A DNA stretch of 64,000 bases from CALFBG01 sp045110315 (lineage in GTDB: Bacteria; Bacteroidota; Bacteroidia; Chitinophagales; Saprospiraceae), in NCBI GenBank assembly GCA_045110315.1, contig JBGCFY010000044.1, positions 1-64,000 of the forward strand, given 5' to 3'. The notes below the pieces were generated by a model that ran no database searches, had not been told where the DNA came from, and saw only the letters and a program-made list of their open reading frames with translations. The translations under genes were made by a program, and so were the position numbers. This document shows positions 48,040 to 56,252 of this stretch, in pieces. Within the stretch, counting starts at the first letter, position 1. The number at the start of each line of letters is the position of its first letter.

Positions 48040-48381
48040 TTAAGACAATTGTGGAGGCTGCCAGACGATGGCGGTAAAAGCAGTAAAGCTTAGTTGTGGA
48101 GAAAAGCTGGGTTTTGTTGCAGGTGTAGGTGCTAAAGGCGCTAATAAAAAATTTGCCTCTACGGGAAAATCAACCACGGAGGTACAACAAGTACAAACAC
48201 AAAAAGGAGCACATTGATCATCGCCACAACTATTAGAATGCTGTTGGTGTGTAGCAACGTGTTGATGTTCTATCTGAAGTAAGTGCTTCGTAAGCTCGAC
48301 AATACCACTACCACCGTCGCTACAAGGAATGAGCGATAGTGCTAAAAGATAAACGGCAAATATTTGAATCACTGTCTTCAT
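48040..48381 (-). CDS. Small Cys/His-rich exported protein of the metal-efflux operon (DUF6660-like)
   Basis: About 113 residues from the ATG at 48381 (MKTVIQIFAVYLLALSLIPCSD, a signal peptide). Starting at the ATG 24 bp upstream would spoil the signal. The mature part has His-rich and Cys-rich clusters (HQHVATHQQHSNSCGDDQCAPFCVCTCC at about 40-68, read as two blocks), then a Pro/Phe-rich tail. Small proteins of this kind often precede RND metal-efflux genes in Bacteroidota, and the clusters suggest periplasmic metal binding. The family name is from memory; the role is inferred. It lies about 155 bp upstream of the pump gene on the same strand. Confidence 0.7.
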   Translation of the reverse strand: MKTVIQIFAVYLLALSLIPCSDGGSGIVELTKHLLQIEHQHVATHQQHSNSCGDDQCAPFCVCTCCTSVVDFPVEANFLLAPLAPTPATKPSFSPQLSFTAFTAIVWQPPQLS

Positions 48382-48694
48382 GATAGAATTACAAGGTACA
48401 TACATATTTAATTAAAAGCAATAGATCGAAAATCTTGCCAAAGCCTCGTTCGTTTATCAAAGGGAAGAATTACTTCGCTTTTCTTGCACTTTATGATGAT
48501 TATAAGCTATAAAATCCTACCCGAGCCCATCAACCAACCCTTACGCGCTGCCAAATGAAATACAAAATTCAAACTTTTCTGAAAGCTTCTTGAAAATATA
48601 GAAAAGTCCTTTGTTGATTTTTTATAACTTAGAGCGGTTTTAAAACCCCATTAAATGGCTACATTAAGTCATTCTAACGAAGAATTTATTCAAA

Positions 48695-48743
48695 GAAGTT
48701 GTTTAAAAACGTTAAAAATGTTTTTGAATTATTAAACAACTTC
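48695..48743. repeat. Mini-palindrome related to the interspersed element, in the nhaC leader
   Basis: GAAGTTGTTTAA (48695-48706) and its exact inverted copy (48732-48743) enclose a second stem (AAAAAC 48705-48710 with GTTTTT 48720-48725). It ends 13 bp before the nhaC ATG, so the RNA hairpin would sit on or beside the ribosome-binding site. The rest of the 48382-48756 interval shows no gene. Confidence 0.75.
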
Positions 48744-48756
48744 AAAATCAAAATGT

Positions 48757-50211
48757 ATGGCAGACTATAAAATAGAAGAAAATAAAGAACTCAGTATCTG
48801 GGAAGCGTTGACGCCTGTAGTGCTATTAATTGGAATGCTAGCCTATAATATATTTTTTGAAGGCGGGGAATTGTGGGGAGAATACTCCAACCATTATATT
48901 TTATTGGTTGGGGCAGTGATTGCTGGAGGCGTTGGTTTTTTCAATCAAATTAGCCTTACGCAAATGTTTGACAAAATTAAAGACAACCTCAGCAAAACCT
49001 TAGTTCCAATCGTCATTTTATTATTGGTTGGGGCACTCGCGGGAACTTGGTTGGTCAGTGGTATTATTCCGACCATGATTTACTATGGGTTGCAGATCTT
49101 AAGCCCTTCTATCTTTTTGCCAGCAACGGTAGTTATTGCGGCAATTATTTCTCTAGCGACGGGAAGTTCTTGGACTACTTCTGCTACTGTTGGTATTGCC
49201 CTCATTGGAATTGGGCAAGCGATTGGAATGCCTTCGGGGATGATTGCGGGTGCGGTAATTTCAGGTGCTTACTTTGGAGATAAGATGTCTCCTTTATCCG
49301 ATACAACCAACTTAGCCCCAGCGATGGCTGGAACAGACTTGTTTACACACATTCGTTATATGTCTTTAACAACAGTTCCTTCGATTATCATTACCATCAT
49401 TATTTTCAGCTTCCTCAGTTTCACCGTTGATACTGGCGGAGCGACGGATATTTCAGATATTCTTGCATCTTTGAAACAAACCTTTAATATTACCCCTTTA
49501 TTGTTTATCGTACCACTTTTAGTTATTGGCTTAATTTTATTAAAAACGAAACCCATTATTGCCTTACTATCAGGTGTTTTGGCGGCGGCAGTTTTTGCTT
49601 TAATTTTTCAACCTGAGATTATTGCTACGCTTGGTGGAGGAACAGCACTTGATCTTTCCTCTGGTTTTAAAGGACTAAGCAATGCTATTTTTGTGGATAC
49701 AACTATTGCTTCTGACAATGAAACGCTACAAGATTTATTTAGTAGTGGCGGTGTGTGGGGAATGAAGTGGACCATTATGCTCATCATCAGTGCGATGGTC
49801 TTTGGAGGTGTGATGGAAGCAATCGGTGGTTTGGCTAGAATTAGTAAAGCTTTACTGCAACTATCCGACTCTGTTTTCGGTTTATTCTCTAGTACCGTGG
49901 CTAGTTGCTTAGCGCTTAATATCACAGCCTCGGATCAATACTTAGCCATTGTGATTCCCGGAAAAATGTTTGCGCAAGCTTACGAAGATAAAGGCTTAGC
50001 TCCCGAGAACTTGAGTAGAACCCTAGAAGATAGTGGTACGGTAACTTCTGTTTTGATTCCTTGGAATACTTGCGGAGCTTACCAAGCAGATGTTTTGGGC
50101 GTTTCGGTGGCAGAGTATTTCTTCTACGCCATTTTTAATTATTTAAGTCCAATTATGACTTTAGTTTTTGCCCTCTTTAGCATTAAAATTAAACAACTCG
50201 TAAAAGTCTAA
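48757..50211 (+). CDS. nhaC: NhaC-family Na+/H+ antiporter (or related exchanger)
   Basis: A 484-residue protein with about 11-12 hydrophobic helices and the NhaC/SLC arrangement: GTWLVSGIIPTMIYYGLQIL, the internal ATGSSWTTSATVGIALIGIG, and AGAVISGAYFGDKMSPLSDTTNLA (about 165-188), which is the family hallmark. GTVTSVLIPWNTCGAYQ appears near the C-terminus. It exchanges Na+ and H+ across the inner membrane. It lies 45 bp upstream of an arginase gene in a probable operon, so a substrate linked to arginine metabolism cannot be excluded (some NhaC-family members move organic ions). A palindromic hairpin precedes the start. Confidence 0.9.
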   Translation: MADYKIEENKELSIWEALTPVVLLIGMLAYNIFFEGGELWGEYSNHYILLVGAVIAGGVGFFNQISLTQMFDKIKDNLSKTLVPIVILLLVGALAGTWLVSGIIPTMIYYGLQILSPSIFLPATVVIAAIISLATGSSWTTSATVGIALIGIGQAIGMPSGMIAGAVISGAYFGDKMSPLSDTTNLAPAMAGTDLFTHIRYMSLTTVPSIIITIIIFSFLSFTVDTGGATDISDILASLKQTFNITPLLFIVPLLVIGLILLKTKPIIALLSGVLAAAVFALIFQPEIIATLGGGTALDLSSGFKGLSNAIFVDTTIASDNETLQDLFSSGGVWGMKWTIMLIISAMVFGGVMEAIGGLARISKALLQLSDSVFGLFSSTVASCLALNITASDQYLAIVIPGKMFAQAYEDKGLAPENLSRTLEDSGTVTSVLIPWNTCGAYQADVLGVSVAEYFFYAIFNYLSPIMTLVFALFSIKIKQLVKV

Positions 50212-50256
50212 GTTAAAAAGTTGTCATAGAAGTTATTCAAAACTTCATAAAACCAA

Positions 50257-51222
50257 ATGAAACAACCAATGAAAAAAATTAAGATTATAAAAAATAGATC
50301 TGATATCGGTGCTGGAACGAGAGGATCTGACATGGGCATTGATGCCATTGAAATAGCAGCCATCAACGCAGCAAATAGTTTCTTTAATGAACACGACGCT
50401 GAAGATGTAACGACCAGCAATGAATCTATTTATCATAAAAAAACCAACTCTTTTGCAAAACGGATCGTACACGTGGTAGAACAATGTAGTAGATTGAGTA
50501 CTTCCCTTCAGCAAAATTTAAAGGCGGATCGGTTTCCACTCGTTTTATCTGGAGATCACTCCTCTGCCCTCGGTACAATTAGTGGGATCAAAGCTACTTA
50601 CCCAGATAAGACTTTAGGCGTCGTATGGATTGATGCCCACGCTGATTTGCATTCTCCTTATACTTCTCCTTCCGGCAATATTCATGGAATGCCACTTGGA
50701 GCAGCCATCGCAGACGATAATTTAGATTTTCAAGTTAATCAAGTTAGCGAACAAACGCGTAAGCAATGGGAGGAAATGAAAAACCTCGGCGTAGCAGGTC
50801 AGAAAGTAAAGCCAGAAAATATTATCTTCTTTGGCGTACGCGATACAGAAGAACCGGAGGATAAGCAAATTGAAAAATATGGTATCAAAAACTATAAGGT
50901 GGCAGAAGTTCGCCATCGTGGGCTCGATACTTGTGTCACCGAAGCCTTGAAAAAATTAAATAGCTGTGATCTGATTTATATTTCATTTGACGTTGATAGT
51001 CTCGACTGTGACTTGATTTCTTACGGAACGGGTACGCCTGTTCCTAAAGGCTTTGACCAATACGAAGTCATCCAAATTATCAATCAATTAATTGATTCTA
51101 ATAAAATAGCTTGTATTGAGTTTGTAGAGGTAAACCCTCTTTTAGATAATCGAGGGAATAAGATGGCTGAAACTGCTTTTGAAGTACTCAACGCTTTGGA
51201 ATTGGCTAAGCTACAAGCTTAA
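50257..51222 (+). CDS. Arginase family hydrolase
   Basis: A 321-residue ureohydrolase. Binuclear-Mn ligands are visible: GDHSS (His), WIDAHADLHSP (Asp, His, Asp) and SFDVDSLDCD (two Asp). The Asn/Ser segment HADLHSPYTSPSGNIHGMPLG is the arginase-type substrate loop and favours arginine over agmatine. It converts L-arginine to ornithine and urea. Translation may also start at the ATG four codons later (50269). It probably shares a transcript with the preceding NhaC gene. The linker (50229-50246) contains GAAGTT/AACTTC, a vestige of the interspersed repeat ends. Confidence 0.9.
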   Translation: MKQPMKKIKIIKNRSDIGAGTRGSDMGIDAIEIAAINAANSFFNEHDAEDVTTSNESIYHKKTNSFAKRIVHVVEQCSRLSTSLQQNLKADRFPLVLSGDHSSALGTISGIKATYPDKTLGVVWIDAHADLHSPYTSPSGNIHGMPLGAAIADDNLDFQVNQVSEQTRKQWEEMKNLGVAGQKVKPENIIFFGVRDTEEPEDKQIEKYGIKNYKVAEVRHRGLDTCVTEALKKLNSCDLIYISFDVDSLDCDLISYGTGTPVPKGFDQYEVIQIINQLIDSNKIACIEFVEVNPLLDNRGNKMAETAFEVLNALELAKLQA

Positions 51223-51279
51223 TTTCAACTAGGAAATCTGTTGTAAAATAAATAATACTTTTAATACTTTGTCAAGAAA

Positions 51280-52824
51280 ATGATCTGGGAAGATTTGATC
51301 AAAACGGCGCTTATTGGGACAGATCGTACGAAGCTTTCTGAGAATACGCTAAAAGCATTAACTACCTTGGGAATTGACCCTGATGCACATCCTGCTAAAA
51401 TAGTGATGGACGCCGTTGGGCTTTATGCACCGATGCAAAAAGTAGCAAAGCCACTCGATACTTGGCAAACGGCACTACCAGCACCTTGTCCGCCAGAAAC
51501 GGCGCCACTTTGCCACGCAGATTCAATTCAGCACCTTGCGATGATTCTAAACAGCAATTATCACGGTGAAATTTTAAATGAATTTTTAGGTCATATGCAG
51601 CGCTACCAAATGGTATTGCCCGCAGAACAACTCCCCGTTTTACTGCATCGCTGTCGCAATAATGCAAAACTCTGGAAGTTACTGCAAACCGTTATTGGTC
51701 AAAAAGGACATTGGTTAATTCAACAAAACCCAGCCTGGCATTATTTACAAATCGAAACGCAAGCTACAGACTGGGAAACAGGCACTAAAGCGATGCGGGT
51801 AAATTATTTTCAAAAATATAGATCAGAAAATCCTCAAAAAGCCGTTAACCTACTGATCTCTCAGTGGGCAAAAGAAGATTTTAGAACTAGACTCCTCTTT
51901 TTGAATTGCCTCACAGATAATTTATCTCTGAGCGACGAAACCTTCCTAGAAGATAGCCTAAAAGACCGTAAGAAAGAGCTGCGCGGAGCTGCCGCTAAAT
52001 TATTAGCTCGAATAGACGGTGCCGCGTTTAATGTGCGAATAGGTGATAAGATTAAAACCGTACTACAGTTTGAGAAGAACTTATTGAAAAAAGATTCCCT
52101 AGAGTTACTGCTGCCCGAACTAGACGATCCTTTCTTTAAAGAGAACGGCATTGAAACTGGACAACACCAGTATACCGGTGGATCAAAAGCTGGATTAGTC
52201 GGACAATTGATAAGCTTGCTACCACCTTCGAAATGGAAAAACTTACTTGGTAAAAATAAGCTTGATACTTTAAAATTATTTGCACGCAGCAAATGGAACA
52301 CGCTTTTGTTTGAAGCGGTCATCGAAGCGAGTATTTTACATCAAGATACCGATTGGATGCGAGCAATTTTGCAATTTATTAGTCAAGAGAAAAACCAAAA
52401 TCTTCGACCGCAGCTTTCTTTTGATCGACTCTTTGCCGTACTACCCGACGATGTTTTTAACGAAACGGCACTCCTACTTTTTGGGCAACAACGTTTACTA
52501 CCGGATGAGAACGACCTCTTGACAAAATTACTTCAAAATAAAGTTCGTCCTTGGGAAGATAAATTATCTTTGTGCTTCTTGGAGAGTTTAAAAGAATGGA
52601 TTCTGCGATCAGATAATGCTTGGGGAGGCTGGCACTACAAGCAAGTGCTCGCCGTTGCTCAGTACGCGGTTGATCCCGATCGCTACAAACTTTTTACACA
52701 AGATTGGCCAGAACAAGCTCGCAATTGGCACAGTTGGGTAGAACCCGTAGAACGTTTTCTAGGAATTGTAAATTTCAGGAAAAAAATGGCTTTAGCCTTT
52801 AAAAATAACGACGATGAAAAATAA
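51280..52824 (+). CDS. DUF5691 family protein
   Basis: A 514-residue helical protein of unknown function, recognised by its start (MIWEDLIKTALIGTDRTKL) and its fixed place before a MoxR-type ATPase and a DUF5682 protein. Helix-rich repeats resembling HEAT/ARM units run through the middle (about 150-300: LLISQWAKEDFRTRLLFLNCL; SLKDRKKELRGAAAKLLARI). There is no signal peptide. Its last 11 bp overlap the ATPase gene, indicating translational coupling. In related clusters it accompanies a VWA-domain protein; none is present here. The molecular role is unknown. Confidence 0.82.
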   Translation: MIWEDLIKTALIGTDRTKLSENTLKALTTLGIDPDAHPAKIVMDAVGLYAPMQKVAKPLDTWQTALPAPCPPETAPLCHADSIQHLAMILNSNYHGEILNEFLGHMQRYQMVLPAEQLPVLLHRCRNNAKLWKLLQTVIGQKGHWLIQQNPAWHYLQIETQATDWETGTKAMRVNYFQKYRSENPQKAVNLLISQWAKEDFRTRLLFLNCLTDNLSLSDETFLEDSLKDRKKELRGAAAKLLARIDGAAFNVRIGDKIKTVLQFEKNLLKKDSLELLLPELDDPFFKENGIETGQHQYTGGSKAGLVGQLISLLPPSKWKNLLGKNKLDTLKLFARSKWNTLLFEAVIEASILHQDTDWMRAILQFISQEKNQNLRPQLSFDRLFAVLPDDVFNETALLLFGQQRLLPDENDLLTKLLQNKVRPWEDKLSLCFLESLKEWILRSDNAWGGWHYKQVLAVAQYAVDPDRYKLFTQDWPEQARNWHSWVEPVERFLGIVNFRKKMALAFKNNDDEK

Positions 52825-53905
52825 AGATCAATTACTCCGTCCACACGCAGAAGATGCTTATGCCCACGAATTAAAAGCAATCGCCGCGCAGGACGAAAAA
52901 GCACGCCCGACCAACTGGAATCTTTCCCCGTGGGCTGTCGTTACTTATTTGATGGGGGGAACCTTGCCCGACGGAACTGAAATTGAAGCGAAGTACTTTG
53001 GTAGTCGCCGGTTAATTGAAATTGCCGTATCTACGCTCGCTACCGATCGTGCACTATTACTTATCGGTATTCCCGGTACTGCTAAAACTTGGGTCTCAGA
53101 GCATTTGTCCGCAGCCATCAGCGGAAACTCCACTTTCTTAATTCAAGGAACGGCTGGGATGAATGAAGACACGATGCGCTACGGATGGAATTACGCGAAA
53201 CTTTTATCAGAAGGACCATCAAAAGCAGCATTAACGCCAAGCCCAATTATGAATGCGATGCAATTGGGGAAAATTGCGCGCGTGGAAGAGTTAACCCGAA
53301 TTCCTTCCGACGTTCAAGATACACTCATCACTTTACTCTCCGAAAAAATATTACCTGTACCAGAGTTAGGAATCGAGACGCAAGCTAAAAAAGGATTCAA
53401 CGTCATTGCCACCGCCAACGACCGAGACAAAGGAGTGAATGAATTATCTAGCGCCCTGCGAAGAAGATTCAATACTGTCGTCCTGCCTTTGCCAGCAAGC
53501 CTAGAAGAAGAAGTTAAAATTGTACAAACAAGAGTTGAGAAAATTGGTAAGTCTTTAGCACTTCCCGTCGACGCTGCTCCCATTCAAGAGATTCAACGTT
53601 TAGTGACGATATTTAGAGAATTACGTAGTGGTAAAACGGTGGATGGTCGAACGAAATTAAAATCTCCTAGCAGTACGCTCAGCACCGCAGAAGCAATTTC
53701 CGTTGTGAATCACGGACAAGCCTTAGCGGCACATTTTGGAGACGGAGCATTAAAAGCAAATGACCTCGCAGCGGGTATCACCGGAGCAATTGTTAAAGAT
53801 CCCGTACAAGATAAAATGGTTTGGTTGGAATATTTAGAAACCGTTGTCAAAGAAAGAAAAGACTGGCAAGACCTTTATCGTTCTTGTCGAGACTTAATGG
53901 AATAA
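52814..53905 (+). CDS. MoxR-type AAA+ ATPase
   Basis: A 363-residue AAA+ protein. The P-loop reads GIPGTAKTW (about 92-100). The Walker B region is IARVEELTRIPSDVQDTLITLLSEK (about 156-180), with Glu-Glu in place of the usual Asp-Glu. Sensor 1 ATANDRDKGVNEL and an arginine-finger segment ALRRRFN follow. MoxR ATPases act as chaperones that mature or remodel partner complexes, commonly with VWA proteins. The gene overlaps the DUF5691 gene and precedes the DUF5682 gene by 40 bp, so the three form one transcription unit. Confidence 0.93.
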   Translation: MKNKDQLLRPHAEDAYAHELKAIAAQDEKARPTNWNLSPWAVVTYLMGGTLPDGTEIEAKYFGSRRLIEIAVSTLATDRALLLIGIPGTAKTWVSEHLSAAISGNSTFLIQGTAGMNEDTMRYGWNYAKLLSEGPSKAALTPSPIMNAMQLGKIARVEELTRIPSDVQDTLITLLSEKILPVPELGIETQAKKGFNVIATANDRDKGVNELSSALRRRFNTVVLPLPASLEEEVKIVQTRVEKIGKSLALPVDAAPIQEIQRLVTIFRELRSGKTVDGRTKLKSPSSTLSTAEAISVVNHGQALAAHFGDGALKANDLAAGITGAIVKDPVQDKMVWLEYLETVVKERKDWQDLYRSCRDLME

Positions 53906-53945
53906 CGCACAAAAGTTATTTGAATACTATTTAAAAAAGATAAGT

Positions 53946-56210
53946 TTGAGTTTTACCGTTTACGGCATACGACATCACGGTCCTGGATCAGCCAAAAGTC
54001 TGAGGAAGGCACTGCAACAAAATCCACCAGATTTATTATTGGTGGAAGGGCCTCCTGGTGCGGACAAACTCATTGAGAATATTGGCGACGAAGGGATGAT
54101 TCCCCCTTTGGCTATTCTGGTCTACAATCCTAAAGATTTGACTCAAGCTGCTTATTTTCCTTTTGCCAAATTTTCTCCAGAGTGGCAAGCTATTAAGTTT
54201 GCACTGAAGCAAAATATTCCAACGCGTTTTATGGATTAACCGCAAGCTTATCACTACGCTGTACAACAAGCGGAAGCGGAACGCACACAACTCAATATTG
54301 AACTAGAAGAAAAAGAACCAAGCGAAACTGCGGAAGATAATAAGGGATTGTTACGCGATCCACTCGGTTACATTGCCAAGATTGCAGGCTACACCGATAG
54401 CGAACGCTGGTGGGAGGTTACTTTTGAACGTAGTGAACACAGTGAAGAAATTTTTCCAGCGATCATCGAATTGATGACCAGTTTACGCGACGAATTGAAA
54501 CGACCTACGCCCGACCGAGAATTAATGCGAGAAGCCTTTATGCGAAAAACTTTGCGCAAAGCCATTAAGGAAGGTTATCAAAATATTGCCATCGTTTGTG
54601 GGGCTTGGCACAGTCCCGTTTTACACAATTTAGATGCTTTCAAAGCGAGTACGGATAATGCTTTGTTGAAAGGCATCAAAAAAGTAAATACCAAAACAAC
54701 TTGGGTACCTTGGACCTACGATCGAATTTCTCGTCAGAGCGGTTACGGTGCGGGCGTACTTTCTCCTGCTTGGTACGAACTCCTATTTAGTCACAAAAAG
54801 GAAGTTGTGATTCGTTGGATGACCAAGGTTGCCAGATTATTTCGAAAAGAAGATTTAGATGCTTCGTCGGCGCACGTTATTGAAGCGGTACGATTAGCAG
54901 AGACACTGGCTACTTTGCGGGAATTACAAGTGCCGGGAATTAACGAATTATACGAAGCCGCCGTCAGCATTTTTTGTGATGGCTATACGACGCAGATGGA
55001 ATTGATTGAGCGACAATTAATCATTGGGAATAGTATTGGGAAAGTTCCAGATAGTATTCCGCTGATTCCATTACAACAAGATTTAGAGAAAACCATTAAG
55101 ACCGCTCGTTTAAGTAAAGATTATCACTCCGCAGAAGCAACAGATAAAAAATTAGATTTAAGAAAAGAGACAAACCTACTCGCTAGTCATCTCCTTCATC
55201 GTCTAAACATCCTTGGTATTCCTTGGGGCACATTAAGAAAAGGGTCACAATATAATACTGGAGGATTCAGTGAATCTTGGAAATTGCACTGGCGTCCCGA
55301 TTATGCTATTCGGATTATTGAAGCCGGAATGTGGGGCAATCGCGTTGACCAAGCGGCGATTCATAAAATTGTAGATACCAGCAAAAACACAAGCTCGCTC
55401 GCTCAACTCAGTAAATTGGTAGATGCTGCACTTAAGGCACAATTACCCGAAGCGATTGATGCTTTGGTAAAAAAATTAACGAATCTTGCGGCACTTTCCA
55501 AAGACGTTTTCCACTTAATGGATACGCTAGAACCACTCGTTAGTGCGATGCGTTACGGTAGTACAAGAAACTTGGCATTTGATGCATTGGAAACTTTAAT
55601 TCAGCAACTAATTCCTCGAATTTGTATTGGTTTGCCCAATGCTTGCGTAGGACTTAACGAAGAAGCGGCGAAGGAAGTTTTTGAACAGTTACAAAGAACC
55701 AATCGTGCTATTAACTTACTTGACGAAGATTCCTATTATGAACAATGGCTAACAGCCTTGCGCAGTATTAGTCAAATGGAATCTGTTAATAATATTCTCA
55801 GTGGTGCTTGTACCAGAATTCTTTTTGACAAAGCGATTTTGGATACAACAGAAGTTGCAAATCAAATGTCACTAGCTTTATCTCAGGGGAACGACACTCA
55901 TAAAGCTGCGAATTGGTTAGAAGGTTTTTTGCATGGAAGTGGCTTATTGTTGATTCACAATCCTAAACTTTGGAATATTTTAGATGAGTGGGTCACGCAA
56001 TTATCTTTGGAAACGTTACAAGATTTACTCCCTTTATTGCGCAGGACGTTTGCAGAATTTTCCGCCCCTGAGCGACAAAAAATGTTGCAATTGGCGAAAG
56101 GCGGACAAATTGAATTACAAGCCGAAATGACGACTTCCGTTTTGCAAGAAGAAAGAGCGCAAAAACTGATTCCTACCCTTAAATCTTTACTCGGTATCTC
56201 GTCGCAGTAA
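53946..56210 (+). pseudogene. DUF5682 family protein, interrupted by one in-frame stop codon
   Basis: One continuous frame of about 754 codons starts at TTG 53946 (SFTVYGIRHHGPGSAKSLR) and ends at 56210, broken only by a TAA at 54237-54239. Upstream of the stop are RHHGPGSA and LLLVEGPPGADKL. Downstream, without frame change, come PQAYHYAVQQAEAERTQL and later IAIVCGAWHSPVL (about 215), so the reading sense resumes directly. The EGP and GAxH motifs recall the TraB/TIKI-like hydrolase arrangement, an inference. The C-terminal two-thirds are helical and unassigned. It is the third gene of the DUF5691-MoxR cluster. It could be a recent nonsense mutation, a sequencing error, or a case of read-through. 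Confidence 0.85.
54237..54239 (+). other. In-frame TAA interrupting DUF5682
   Basis: The context is RFMD-stop-PQAYHY. A single T-to-A change of a Leu codon (TTA) would restore FMDLPQA, the natural-looking reading. No frameshift is needed. Confidence 0.8.
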
Positions 56211-56252
56211 ATAAACTTTCAAGAAATACAGTCTTCAACATTCGTGCGCAAG

